64,000 nucleotides of DNA, taken from Bradyrhizobium barranii subsp. barranii (GTDB lineage: Bacteria > Pseudomonadota > Alphaproteobacteria > Rhizobiales > Xanthobacteraceae). This document shows, piece by piece, positions 39,557-48,415 of the stretch (within the stretch, counting starts at the first letter, position 1; each line of letters starts with the position of its first letter). The stretch is from positions 5,067,501 to 5,131,500 of the forward strand of contig NZ_CP086136.1 in the NCBI RefSeq assembly GCF_017565645.3. Reading direction: 5' to 3'. A program made the translations under genes and the position numbers. A model generated the notes under the pieces. The model saw only the letters and a program-made list of their open reading frames with translations, was not told the origin of the DNA and did no database searches.

Positions 39557-40955
39557 GAGCTATGGCGGAATCTGGGTGATGACGGTGTGAGGAAGGCGGC
39601 GTATCGAGGCGGGTGACGAGCCTGCCAGAACCTCTCGAGGAGAGCGATACGCCATGACCGAGACTACCAATGTTCTTGCTTTCCGTCAGCCGTCCGCGGT
39701 TGATGATCCACTGACCGATATCGTTCGAGCCGGCGCGCGGGACCTGCTTGCCAGGGCGATCGAGATCGAGGTTGGCGCGTTTCTGGCCAGCAAGGCCAAT
39801 CTGACGCTGCCCGACGGTCGAGCGCGCCTGGTCCGACATGGGCACGGTCCGGTGCGCGAGATTGCGACCGGCATCGGTCCGGTGGAGGTCGCTCGTCCCA
39901 AGGTCCGCGACCGCGGAGCGAGCGGGCCAGGCGACCGCCTCCGCTTCAGTTCGGCAATCCTGCCGCTATGGGCGCGGCGGACGAAGAGCCTGGATGCCTT
40001 GATCCCGGTCCTCTATTTGCGCGGCATCTCGACCGGCGACTTCCAGGAGGCGCTCTCGGCGCTGCTCGGCAAGGATGCGCCGAACCTGTCGCCTTCGGTG
40101 ATCGCCGGCCTGAAGGCCGATTGGCAGGTCGAGTACGAACGCTGGCAGAGACGCGATCTGTCGGCGCGTCGCTATGTCTACATCTGGGCCGATGGCGTGT
40201 ACCTGCAGGCCCGCATGGAAGATCACAGCGAATGCATGCTGGTGCTGATTGGCACCACGCCGGAAGGCAAGAAGGAGCTGATCGGCTTCCAGGTCGGCGT
40301 GCGCGAGAGCGCGCAGAGCTGGCGCGAACTCCTGATCGACCTGCGGCAACGCGGGTTACGGATTGCCCCGCAACTCGCCATCGGCGACGGCGCCCTCGGC
40401 TTCTGGAAGGCACTGGACGAGGCCTTTCCCGGCACGCGGCACCAACGATGCTGGTGCCATAAAGTGAGCAACGTACTCGACAAGGTCGCCAAATCCGTGC
40501 AGGGCCCCATGAAGAACGACCTGCGGAACATCTATCTGGCCCCACACCGGGCCGAAGCTGAAACCGCGATCGACGTCTTCGTCGAGAAATACCACGTCAA
40601 ATACGGACGTGCGGTGGAGTGCCTGATCAAGGATCGCCATGCGCTGCTCGCCTTCTTCGACTTCCCTGCTGAGCACTGGATCCACCTACGCAGCTCGAAC
40701 CCGATCGAGAGCGTCTTCGCCACGGTGCGCCACCGAACGGTGCGGACCAAGGGATCGCTGTCGCAACAAACTGCGAAGCTGATGGTGTTCAAGCTCATCG
40801 ACGCCGCATCGAAGACCTGGCGGCGATTGAAGAGCACGAACCAGTTGCCGAAAGTCATCGCCGGTGTAAAGTTCATCGACGGAATCGAAGTCATTCCGAA
40901 CACTGAAAGCCACGCCGCCTGATCAGGCCGCGTCACCCAAAATCAGCCATAGCTC
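39557..40955. mobile_element. IS256-type insertion sequence in phnA
   Basis: 1399 bp. Terminal repeats: left GAGCTATGGCGGAATCTGGG, right on the minus strand GAGCTATGGCTGATTTTGGG. Flanked by the exact 9-bp target duplication GACGACCGA (39548-39556 and 40956-40964), the duplication size usual for IS256 elements. One intact transposase gene. Confidence 0.95.
39654..40922 (+). CDS. IS256-family transposase
   Basis: 422 residues. MULE/IS256-type DDE transposase: first Asp in YVYIWADGVYLQAR, second in LAIGDGALGFWKALDE, and Glu in SSNPIESVFATVRHRT; RCWCHKVSNVLDKV is the typical Cys/His segment. Intact frame from near the left end to near the right end of the element, so the element is probably still active or recently so. 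Confidence 0.96.
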   Translation: MTETTNVLAFRQPSAVDDPLTDIVRAGARDLLARAIEIEVGAFLASKANLTLPDGRARLVRHGHGPVREIATGIGPVEVARPKVRDRGASGPGDRLRFSSAILPLWARRTKSLDALIPVLYLRGISTGDFQEALSALLGKDAPNLSPSVIAGLKADWQVEYERWQRRDLSARRYVYIWADGVYLQARMEDHSECMLVLIGTTPEGKKELIGFQVGVRESAQSWRELLIDLRQRGLRIAPQLAIGDGALGFWKALDEAFPGTRHQRCWCHKVSNVLDKVAKSVQGPMKNDLRNIYLAPHRAEAETAIDVFVEKYHVKYGRAVECLIKDRHALLAFFDFPAEHWIHLRSSNPIESVFATVRHRTVRTKGSLSQQTAKLMVFKLIDAASKTWRRLKSTNQLPKVIAGVKFIDGIEVIPNTESHAA

Positions 40956-41183
40956 GACGACCGACGATGACCCCTTGACCTTGAGGTCCTTCATCACGAT
41001 GACGCTGTCGCCATCGGCGAGCGCATTGCCATGCGCATCGCGCACGCCGGCCTCCTGCGCGACCGGAGTGGCCGCATCGCCCCCAGCGCGCCATTCATGG
41101 GCGCATTCCGGACAGACCCAGAGATCGCGGTCCTGATAGGCGTGCTCCGACTGGCAGTTCGGGCATTTCATCGGTTCGGTCAT
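40923..41183 (-). pseudogene. phnA: 5' part of phnA, interrupted by IS256
   Basis: Start MTEPMKCPNCQSEHAYQDRD at the ATG at 41183. The N-terminal zinc ribbon CPNCQ...CPECAHEW and VRDAHGNALADGDSVIVMKD, LKVKGSSSVV identify PhnA (alkylphosphonate-uptake operon protein, role in phosphonate metabolism unclear). After residue 76 the frame enters the IS end (ELWLILGDAA) and stops, so the product is truncated. The native continuation is the fragment at 39425-39556. Without the element the protein would be about 119 residues. Confidence 0.92.
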
Positions 41184-41200
41184 TGCTTGCCTCGTCACCC

Positions 41201-41226
41201 CCTGGAGCCTTTGCTCCAGGTTTTTG
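41201..41226 (+). terminator. Terminator-like hairpin upstream of phnA
   Basis: CCTGGAGC, CTTT, GCTCCAGG (41201-41220) then TTTTTG. Correct polarity for the plus strand. No plus-strand gene precedes it except the IS256 transposase, so it may limit read-through toward the PilZ gene. Confidence 0.55.
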
Positions 41227-41233
41227 TTTTGGC

Positions 41234-41279
41234 GCGTTTTCTTTGCGAAAACCGGTATCCACTTCGCTCGAAAACGCTC
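41234..41279. repeat. GCGTTTTC...GAAAACGC palindromic repeat
   Basis: Copy of the family at 29417-29463: GCGTTTTCTTTGCGAAAACC with CTTCGCTCGAAAACGCTC. It lies in the 272-base gap between phnA and the PilZ gene. Confidence 0.7.
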
Positions 41280-41470
41280 TCACGGGCGCGCCGCACGCAT
41301 TCCGCCGGAAAAGATGGATTGGGAGCAAATCCTTTACCATGGCGTGCGGTCCCGGTTGAAGTGCCGGAGCCTTAGGGGTTCGGGAAAAATTCCACGGTAT
41401 CCATGTCCTGATCATACGGATACGTCGGCTACGCCGTTCGACGCTGCCGCAAGCTTTGGGAGTCCAGGTC

Positions 41471-42006
41471 ATGAGCGAGCATCGTGCCGCTGCCAGACAT
41501 CAGACGTTGCGAACCGGGATTGTCGAGTTCGACAACGGCACCGGCAGCCTCATCAGCGTGCCCTGCACGATCCGCGATGTCTCCGGCACCGGCGCCCGCC
41601 TGCAGCTCAACTCGTCGCTATGGGTCGCCGAGCAGTTCACGCTGGTCTTCAGCAGCGGACTGCGCAAGGACTGCCGCGTCGCCTGGCGCAAGGGCAGACT
41701 GATCGGCAGCGCGTTCGCCGACGGTTATGCGAGCCCGGACGAACAGGCCGTCATGATGACCGCGGACGAGCAGTCCCGGCACCGGCTCGGGATCGGCGCG
41801 CGTGTTAAGCGGCACGCGAGACCCGCGGCTACACCGCAGTCCAGCTCGCCGAGCGCATCGGCGTCACGCCCGCCTTCCTGGCGCTGGCCGAGAGTGGCGA
41901 GGCGGACATTCCGCTCTACCAGCTGATGCACATCGCCGATTTGCTGATGGTCGGTCTCGACGGGCTCGTGGCAGGTCCGGCGCCTGAGGACGTCGACGCG
42001 GCGTAG
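41471..42006 (+). pseudogene. PilZ domain protein fused to an XRE-type domain, frame broken
   Basis: Frame 1 from the ATG at 41471 encodes a PilZ domain with both c-di-GMP motifs: Arg5-xxx-Arg9 (HRAAARHQ) and Asp36-x-Ser-xx-Gly (RDVSGTGAR), then CRVAWRKGRLIGSAFADGYA. Near 41813-41815 the homologous sequence moves to the -1 frame. From 41815 to the TAG at 42004 that frame reads RETRGYTAVQLAERIGVTPA, FLALAESGEADIPLYQLMHI ADLL, an XRE-type helix-turn-helix with no start of its own (TAA at 41806-41808). Frame 1 instead continues to 41926 with a nonsense tail. One deleted base, a sequencing error, or programmed frameshifting would explain it. Confidence 0.7.
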
Positions 42007-42259
42007 GGAGACACGTCGCGGAACTGCGCGGCCAACAAAAATGTCGAAAACAACCCCATGCACCGTAGAAAACTCGCGTGATTTCAGGGGTCTGCGGGAC
42101 CGAATATTGTGCTGCTCCGTCGGCAATCCCGGTCGTTGCTTGCCTCGTATCGATTTCGGCGATCCCGAATAAAATTTGACTCGTCGGGCAAAACAGGGGC
42201 ACTATGGCATGGTGGCGCCGGTGCGACGGAGAGGTGCGTCGCCGGGGCCGCGGGGCGAC

Positions 42260-42931
42260 ATGCCGAAAAAACTGACGAGAAAACTGAAGACCTACCAGAC
42301 CTCGCTCGGCTTCTACGACCAGGCGGTCGCCGCACCCTCGATGAAGGCGGCGCTGGAGGCCTGGGGCGCCAGCTCCAACCTCTTCCATCAGGGTGCCGCG
42401 AAGGAGATCGACGACCCCGACATCGTCGCGGCGACCATGGCGAGCCCCGGCGTCGTGCTCAGGCGTCCGGTCGGCTCCGGCGGCCCGTTCACCGAGAGCG
42501 CCGCGCTGCCGACCGATCTCGCCGACGGTGAGGCCAAGCGAAAACCCAAACCCAAGTCCCAGCCCGAGTCCAAATCCAAGTCGAAGCAGCGTGCGGCCGA
42601 GGGCGTAACAAAACAGTCACGCAAGATTGACGATCAAGACGCGCGCAAAGCCGCCGCGGCGTTCGAGAAGGAAGAGCGGCGGCGAGACGCCGAGCGACGC
42701 AAGGAAGAGGCCGCCCTCGCCAAGGAGCGCGATAAGCAGCGCGCACGCCGCGACAAGGCGGTTGCCGCAGCCCACGCGGCGCTGGACGCGGCGAGGCGGG
42801 AGCACGCCGCGAAGGCGGAGGCGATCGAAGCCGAGCGGGCTGTGCTCGACGAACGCGCCGAGGCCGAGCAGGGCCGGTGGGACAAGCAAAGGAAAAAGCT
42901 GGAGGAGGCTCTGCGCCGCGCGCGCACGTAG
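42260..42931 (+). CDS. Coiled-coil protein, Lys/Glu/Ala-rich
   Basis: 223 residues from the ATG at 42260 (MPKKLTRKLKTYQTSLGFYD). The N-terminal about 90 residues (FYDQAVAAPSMKAALEAWGA, KEIDDPDIVAATMASPGVVL RRPVG) look like a small globular domain. The rest is a Lys-rich linker then a long TolA-like coiled coil (FEKEERRRDAERRKEEAALA). Often annotated in rhizobia as a TolA-like envelope protein, but no membrane helix is present here, so a cytoplasmic or nucleoid role is as likely. Confidence 0.7.
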   Translation: MPKKLTRKLKTYQTSLGFYDQAVAAPSMKAALEAWGASSNLFHQGAAKEIDDPDIVAATMASPGVVLRRPVGSGGPFTESAALPTDLADGEAKRKPKPKSQPESKSKSKQRAAEGVTKQSRKIDDQDARKAAAAFEKEERRRDAERRKEEAALAKERDKQRARRDKAVAAAHAALDAARREHAAKAEAIEAERAVLDERAEAEQGRWDKQRKKLEEALRRART

Positions 42932-42997
42932 CGCGAGCGAATTTAGCTTGCCTTGCCTTGCGTCCTTTTGCACTCTTCCAAGGAAGGAGACCAACGC

Positions 42998-43279
42998 ATG
43001 AAGATCATCACCGCCGCGTGTGCGCTCGGAACGGCCCTGGTGCTGTGCAACCTCGGGATATCGGGCGCTGAGGCCCGGACGCGGAAGGCCCAAGTGGTTC
43101 GCGAACCACAGCAGAGGCTTATCGTCACGGCGCCCGTGCTCAGGCCGACGCCGTGGGATTACTACATTGTTCCACGATATCGTTATCGCCCTGAAGACGA
43201 CCGGGTCGATCCGAACGGCCCGCCCTATGTGTCGTCATGGGTCCGCTATGAGGGATGGCGGTGGCCGTACTGGTGGTAA
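42998..43279 (+). CDS. Small secreted Trp/Tyr-rich protein
   Basis: 93 residues from the ATG at 42998 (GAAGGAGA upstream). Signal peptide MKIITAACALGTALVLCNLG cleaved after AEA. The mature part ends in an aromatic, Pro-rich tail (PWDYYIVPRYRYRPEDDRVD, then WVRYEGWRWPYWW). No known domain. Probably periplasmic or outer-surface. Confidence 0.7.
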   Translation: MKIITAACALGTALVLCNLGISGAEARTRKAQVVREPQQRLIVTAPVLRPTPWDYYIVPRYRYRPEDDRVDPNGPPYVSSWVRYEGWRWPYWW

Positions 43280-43434
43280 AGGCCGCCGACGGACGCGGAG
43301 CGGAATAGACGAGAAGCGAAGCCCATCGATAGCTGTCGCGGCACGATGGGTTTCGCAGGCGCTCCACCCATCCTGCGCGCTGCTCCTCGAGGCATCCCCG
43401 AGACGTGCTATGCTCCTGGGCGGGAGGAATCAGC

Positions 43435-43722
43435 ATGAGAGTCCCTACCGCGATACTCGCCCTGCTTCTTTCAAGCCCGGCCGCCGCCCAGGAGTGCCAG
43501 ACATGCTCAATGGCCGACGCCTGCATGAAGGAGTACCTCAAGGCGACGTCGGAGGCCCAAAGGGCCACGAAGCAAGCAATCCGGGACTGGAAGCAGAATC
43601 TGGACCGAAAGGCCTCCGCCGAATTGTCCAGCAGAGGCATACTCGCATTGCAGGACGCGATGGAAGCGCAGGTTCGTTCGGAGCTGGAGCGGCTGAAGGA
43701 GTGCCTGGCGAAGATCAGGTAG
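43435..43722 (+). CDS. Small secreted helical protein, copy 1
   Basis: 95 residues from the ATG at 43435. Signal peptide MRVPTAILALLLSSPAAAQ. The mature part ECQTCSMADACMKEYLKATS contains a CxxC plus a further Cys, then a charged helix (KQAIRDWKQNLDRKASAELS, ALQDAMEAQVRSELERLKEC) ending LAKIR. A close duplicate starts at 50096. The cysteine cluster suggests metal or disulfide binding in the periplasm. No named family. Confidence 0.75.
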   Translation: MRVPTAILALLLSSPAAAQECQTCSMADACMKEYLKATSEAQRATKQAIRDWKQNLDRKASAELSSRGILALQDAMEAQVRSELERLKECLAKIR

Positions 43723-43980
43723 GGCGCAAGCGCGCGGCGGAAAGCACCCGCATATAGGGACGGGTTGAGCCTTTGCCAAAACGCATGATCTTCGTGGCTG
43801 GCAAGGCACTGGTTGCGCCTTCTTCGCGGCAAGCCTCGCATAAGCGCGCGTTGGGAAAGCGATGAGTGTTGGAAGGATATCAACGCGCCTCAAAGCGCCG
43901 GCCAGCCCGCTGAAGCGCGCGCCCTCGCGACCATGAATGTCTAGGCTGGTGCGCTTCGCGCAGCCGCAGGCAAACCCACC

Positions 43981-44775
43981 CTACGGGGCATCCGCCGATA
44001 GTCGCAGGAACTGCCGCTTCATCGCGTTGACCCTGGCGACATAGCTTGCAACCGAGTGATCGCCGCAGCGTTCGTCGGCGATCATCTGAAACTTGCGGCG
44101 CGCGTAGGCTGTGGCGGGACCGGCGCCGCAGAGATGGATGAAGGCGGCCAGATCCTGCTTCTCGCGAGCGGTTGCCTTCACATCGCCCGCGCGGGCGAGA
44201 ACGTCAGCCACGTTGCGATCCAGATACACCGATGCCAGCTCGATGGCGTGGCTCGGGATCGCGCGGGTGTAGAGGCCCTTGAACCCGCAGCCGGTCTCCG
44301 TGACCGCGTTGCCGCGGACACAGAACCGTGCGGCGTCGGCGAAAGCCGGATCGGTCATCTGGTAGAGGCCGACGGCGCTGGAGGCGGGCCGGTAGATCGC
44401 GAGCGGATTGAGGCTCAATCGCCAGCGCCAGTAGGTGCGCGCCACCGGATTGCCCGAACTCTCGACTTGTGCCAGCGCCGCCAGCAATTCGGGCGTGATC
44501 GTCGCGGTGGAAAAGCTTCGGAACAGCGGCCCGTATTGCCGCCAGTTCTCGGCCGGCTCCTTGTCGAGCGCGTTGCCGACAAGGACGAACAGCTCGGTCG
44601 GCTTGCGGATGACGTGATAGACGATGTTCACAAACGCTGCGACTGCAAGCAGGATCGCCACGCTGCCTGCGATCCGAACCATCCGCGGTGCGCGCGCGAA
44701 CCTCTTTCGCATCCACCGGGCGCCTCGCCGGACGCTGCGAAGGCGGGGGAGGAGGCGTTTGCTTTTTCGTGGCAT
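43981..44775 (-). CDS. Lytic transglycosylase-like membrane protein, copy 1
   Basis: 264 residues from the ATG at 44775. A basic N-terminus and one membrane helix (VRIAGSVAILLAVAAFVNIV), then an SLT-type domain: LLAALAQVESSGNPVARTYW with the catalytic-type Glu in QVESSGNP, SSAVGLYQMTDPAFADAARF (SxGLxQ-like), YTRAIPSHAIELASVYLDRN, and AAFIHLCGAGPATAYARRKF. Cleaves peptidoglycan glycan strands with 1,6-anhydro formation if active. The closest relative is the duplicate at 52905-53729 in the same orientation. Confidence 0.82.
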   Translation of the reverse strand: MPRKSKRLLPRLRSVRRGARWMRKRFARAPRMVRIAGSVAILLAVAAFVNIVYHVIRKPTELFVLVGNALDKEPAENWRQYGPLFRSFSTATITPELLAALAQVESSGNPVARTYWRWRLSLNPLAIYRPASSAVGLYQMTDPAFADAARFCVRGNAVTETGCGFKGLYTRAIPSHAIELASVYLDRNVADVLARAGDVKATAREKQDLAAFIHLCGAGPATAYARRKFQMIADERCGDHSVASYVARVNAMKRQFLRLSADAP

Positions 44776-45121
44776 GGGTCTGGTGGGAGCGCGTGGATGA
44801 GTTGAGGCTTTGCGAAATCCATCACCTGACGGGGTCGATGGGGATCGACTCGCTCCACCCATCCTATGGATCGTGTGGGGGTATCACTGCAACGATTCGT
44901 CCCTGTCCTCTGAGAGTTGGGTGCACCGTCACCGCAATTCGAACCGCAACTATGAGAGGTTGAGCGTTGATGACATCCATCATCTCTGCGTGCCGCGGCG
45001 GAAACTGCACAAAAATGGCAAAGCTGCGACTGTCAACGACATATCTGATTAGAAGGTCGCTTATCCACGTAATACACTCAGCGCCGTTTGGGGTACGGGG
45101 AGCGTATTGGGAGGGTCAATC
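44776..45121. other. Gene-free stretch
   Basis: About 350 bases between the divergent transglycosylase and coiled-coil genes. It has a partial CTCCACCCATCCTA-type palindromic-repeat arm at about 44852-44867 and is somewhat AT-richer after 44930. No gene, strong hairpin or operator was recognised. Confidence 0.5.
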
Positions 45122-45628
45122 ATGGCAAGTGTCGAACAATTGCGCAGACGTGAAGGAGTAAACTTGGTCCAGCTCGAGGCGGACATTGCATCGGTGCGCA
45201 CGGGAAGCTCGATTGCTTCAATTGCGCTGCCCGATTACGTCGAGCACACCGAGGGGGTCACGCGCGTGGGCGCGCTCAGTGCAGAGGCGGTCATTCGTGA
45301 CTATGAGTCCGCTGCGAAAGAGATCGAGGCCATGGGCGCCGAGCTGATCGATGCCGCGCGAAAATGCGAGGCGCTGACAGCCCAGGTCCATGATGCGATC
45401 GCCTTCATGCGCGAGACGGCAGCGGGGTATCGCGACGAGGGGCGGAAGATCTTCAAGCGCATCGAGGAATGCGCGCTCTTCACGGAAGACGTCCGCAAGA
45501 CGTGCGAGCAGGTCAAGCGCAGGATGAAGGACGTCTCGGTCGGCGAGTACTGCAGCGAGGAGCTTGCGACGGAAGAGCTCGAGCCGACCGGGATCGCAGC
45601 CACGGTGTCGGTGTGCGAGGTACGGTGA
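45122..45628 (+). CDS. Coiled-coil hypothetical protein
   Basis: 168 residues from the ATG at 45122 (GGGAGGG upstream). Helical throughout: GALSAEAVIRDYESAAKEIE, AMGAELIDAARKCEALTAQV HDAIAFMRE, RKIFKRIEECALFTEDVRKT. The pattern resembles a chemoreceptor-tail or phasin-like coiled coil without membrane segment. The family is unnamed. It ends about 50 bases before the IS21 element. Confidence 0.65.
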   Translation: MASVEQLRRREGVNLVQLEADIASVRTGSSIASIALPDYVEHTEGVTRVGALSAEAVIRDYESAAKEIEAMGAELIDAARKCEALTAQVHDAIAFMRETAAGYRDEGRKIFKRIEECALFTEDVRKTCEQVKRRMKDVSVGEYCSEELATEELEPTGIAATVSVCEVR

Positions 45629-45747
45629 GGCGGGCGTAGAGCGTAGTTCGCAGGATGGGGTGAGCGCTCGCGCCCCGCGGGTCACTTCAAATTCCTCCGG
45701 GTGTGGTCAGTCAAATTCCTCCACCCGCGAGGCAGGACAAGGGACTG

Positions 45748-46515
45748 TTAGTTTGAGTTTGTTTCCCGGGCAAGAGCTTCAGCGGCTTCTTTGAGCCGAT
45801 AGCTGCGTCCGTCGAACTCAAGCAGATGGCAATGATGCATAAGGCGATCGAGGATCGTCGTGCTCATAGTGTTGTCCCCAAGGTATGCCCCCCAATCCTG
45901 CACGACGCGATTGGAGGTGACGATGACGCTGCGGCGCAGTTTGTAACGCTGATGGATCAGGGTCTGCAGCAAAGTGCCGGCGTCGTCGGGGATGGCGCGT
46001 GCGAGGAATAGATCGTCCAGCACGAGGAGATCGCAGTCGATGATGGTTCGCAGCCGGACCTCGCGTTGTGCCGGAGAGTTCAGGGCGTAGCGGTGGAAGA
46101 AGTCGTCGGTCTCAAGATACTGGACCTTGTGGCTTTGCAGGATCGCCTGATAGGCAATCGCCTTGGCGATGTGCGACTTCCCGGTGCCAGGTTTGCCAAC
46201 AAGCAGAGCGTTCTCGCCAGCGGCAATGAACGCCAGGGTGTGGAGCTGGAAGCAGGTCTGACGTGGCAGTTTGGGATTGAAGGACCAGTCGAACTCGGCG
46301 AGCGTCAGCTTTTCGTCGAGCCCGGATTGCTGGTATCGCCGCTCGATAAGACGGGACTGACGACGGTCCAGTTCATCCTGCAGGATAAGGGAGAAGGTCT
46401 CGAGGAAGGGCTGGTTGGCGCCCTGCGCCTGGAGCACGCGCGTCTGCAGCGTGTCGCGGACACCCGACAGGCGCAGCTGTCGTAGGCAACGCTCAATTTC
46501 CGGCATGGTCATCAT
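45748..46515 (-). CDS. istB: IS21 transposition helper ATPase IstB
   Basis: 255 residues from the ATG at 46515, four bases after the istA stop. AAA+ ATPase: Walker A GKPGTGKS (107-114) in ENALLVGKPGTGKSHIAKAI, Walker B CDLLVLDDLFLA, sensor VIVTSNRVVQDWG. Remodels target DNA and delivers it to IstA. Appears intact. A longer frame to 46650 overlaps istA and is not used. Confidence 0.95.
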   Translation of the reverse strand: MMTMPEIERCLRQLRLSGVRDTLQTRVLQAQGANQPFLETFSLILQDELDRRQSRLIERRYQQSGLDEKLTLAEFDWSFNPKLPRQTCFQLHTLAFIAAGENALLVGKPGTGKSHIAKAIAYQAILQSHKVQYLETDDFFHRYALNSPAQREVRLRTIIDCDLLVLDDLFLARAIPDDAGTLLQTLIHQRYKLRRSVIVTSNRVVQDWGAYLGDNTMSTTILDRLMHHCHLLEFDGRSYRLKEAAEALARETNSN

Positions 46516-46519
46516 GTGG

Positions 46520-48277
46520 CTAGGTCTCCAGTTTAAGGTGAGAAGGTGCAGCGGGAGCGCTCGTGGCGCCGGAGTTGGCCGGGGTTGCGCAGGCGACACG
46601 AGCGCGGATTGCCGTGGCGTGATCGTCGTGAGCCTCGGCCTGCCGACCATTGTCGTCGGCGTCGCGCCGCACAGCGCGGCTGAAGAGGTCGCCGTATTCC
46701 GCGGGGGTACGGATCAGCGGATGATCCTGGGTGAGCGGCGATGCCGGCTGTGGCGTCACTCCAACCTGCTCGATCGCCTGTTCGAACAACCGCTCGACGG
46801 TCGCACGCACGTGCTTGTAGCGGTAGATGCGGTTGTCGATGGCGTGCGCGCAGGCCTGCTCGACCAGCCGCGCCGGATACTTCCGGCCCAGCCCGACAAT
46901 GCCCCACATCGCGCGCTGTCCGGGGCGCCCTTCGGTGTCGAACACCTGCTGGCACAAGGCCCTGGTCTGCGGTCCGATGCGCTCGGCGCTCGCCAGCAGC
47001 ACGGCGGTTTGCCGCGACGGGTTGAACGGCCGTTCGCTGGTCGGCAGGACGACAGAACCGGGGTGCGCCATCCGGGAATGAACACGCAGCAGCGCACGGG
47101 TGTGGCGATCACGGATCTCGATCGTGGTGGTGTAGATGCGCACGACGACCTGGCTGCCGATCGGCGCGGGCCGCGCGGCGTAATAGCTGTTGTCGACGCG
47201 TACGGTGGTGTCGTCGCAGACAGTCCGGACGACTTCGGTGAAGATGCGGAAGGGAGCGACAGGCAGCGGCCGCAGGTGCGGCTTCTCTTCCTGGAACATC
47301 GCCTCGACCTGACGGCGCGTGCTGCCGTGGATGCGTTTGGAAGCCCAGTTCTCCTCCCAGTGCCTCAAGAACTCGTTTTGCGCCTCCAGCGTCTCGAAGC
47401 GCCGTCCGGCCAGCGCAGTGCCCTGGGTATGTTGAATCGCATTCTCGACGCATCCTTTCCGATTTGGATCGGCCACGCGCGCGGGATCGGCGACCACGGC
47501 GTAATGAGCCAGCATCGCGCTGTAAATCGGGTTGAGCTGGGGCTCGTACAAATCCGGCTTGAGGACGCCTTCCTTCAGGTTGTCGAGCACGACATAGCTG
47601 GGGACCCCGCCAAAATACCGGAACGCCTCTTCGTGGAGCTGCGCCCAGACTTGTTGGCTGGACTTCCAGACTACCCGCCGGAAGCTGCGCCGCGAGTAGC
47701 GTAGCGTCATCACGAACAGGCGGGGACGACGGTACCGCCCGCTCTTCGGATCAACCGTCGGCGCGCCCTCGCCATAGTCGACCTGAGCTTCCTCGCCGGG
47801 GAGGAACTCAAGACGATCAAACTGCTCAGGATCAGCGTGCCGCAACCGGCGCACAAACCGCTTGACACTCTGGTAGCTGGACGGAAAGCCAAATTGATCA
47901 ACCAGGTCCTGGTAAATCGCCTGCGCGTTCCGCTTCAGCCGGACCTGTTCTTCGATCCACGTCCGATGCGCTTCGCAAGCCGAACGGGCCAGGCTGCTGG
48001 TGACCGTCGCTTCCGATGTCCCAAAAGCCGGTGGTCGGGGTGGAGGAATTTGGCCGTCCGCGCTCACCGAGCCGGTGGTCACTTCCCCGGGGGAATTTGC
48101 CTCCGCACCGGCCCGCAGCGCCTGATAACGCCGGATCGTCTTGCGATCGACACCCGTCAGCCGGTGAATCTCGCGCTGGCTGGTGTTGCGATCAAGTAAT
48201 GTAAGTACGGTGCTTTGCAGATGTCGCTTCAAGACGTTCAACTCCCCGGCCCCTTGCTGGCTAAAGGGGTCGAACAT
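46520..48277 (-). CDS. istA: IS21 transposase IstA
   Basis: 585 residues. An N-terminal helix-turn-helix (LLDRNTSQREIHRLTGVDRK then TIRRYQALR) binds the terminal repeats. The RNase H catalytic domain includes EEAQVDYGEGAPTV with the first Asp, SYVVLDNLKEGVLKPDLY with the second, and CVENAIQHTQGTALAGRRFE with Glu. C-terminal Mu-type beta-barrel and a basic tail. The longer N-terminus contains a Ser/Pro linker (about 55-90). Co-transcribed with istB, and intact. Confidence 0.95.
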   Translation of the reverse strand: MFDPFSQQGAGELNVLKRHLQSTVLTLLDRNTSQREIHRLTGVDRKTIRRYQALRAGAEANSPGEVTTGSVSADGQIPPPRPPAFGTSEATVTSSLARSACEAHRTWIEEQVRLKRNAQAIYQDLVDQFGFPSSYQSVKRFVRRLRHADPEQFDRLEFLPGEEAQVDYGEGAPTVDPKSGRYRRPRLFVMTLRYSRRSFRRVVWKSSQQVWAQLHEEAFRYFGGVPSYVVLDNLKEGVLKPDLYEPQLNPIYSAMLAHYAVVADPARVADPNRKGCVENAIQHTQGTALAGRRFETLEAQNEFLRHWEENWASKRIHGSTRRQVEAMFQEEKPHLRPLPVAPFRIFTEVVRTVCDDTTVRVDNSYYAARPAPIGSQVVVRIYTTTIEIRDRHTRALLRVHSRMAHPGSVVLPTSERPFNPSRQTAVLLASAERIGPQTRALCQQVFDTEGRPGQRAMWGIVGLGRKYPARLVEQACAHAIDNRIYRYKHVRATVERLFEQAIEQVGVTPQPASPLTQDHPLIRTPAEYGDLFSRAVRRDADDNGRQAEAHDDHATAIRARVACATPANSGATSAPAAPSHLKLET

Positions 48278-48415
48278 AAACGTCCTGCCTGACCGGCTAC
48301 TGCTGTTCAGCGGCGCTGACGGCGATCATCAGGTGGGGGAGTTTCAAGTGACCATACCCGGGGGATTTTGACCGACCCACGGGGGCTCGCGCGCCCCCAT
48401 CCTGCGGGCTGGGCG

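Larger units (their letters stand above)
45679..48378. mobile_element. IS21-type insertion sequence
   Basis: About 2.7 kb with istA and istB on the minus strand. The ends carry repeated sites: left GTCACTTCAAATTCCTCCGG and GGTCAGTCAAATTCCTCCAC; right (minus strand) GGTCGGTCAAAATCCCCCGG and GGTCACTTGAAACTCCCCCA. Flanks are the two arms of a palindromic repeat (GCAGGATGGGG at 45652-45662 and CCCCATCCTGC at about 48395-48405), so the element sits in its loop. No target duplication was recognised, and boundaries are accurate to a few bases only. Confidence 0.85.
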
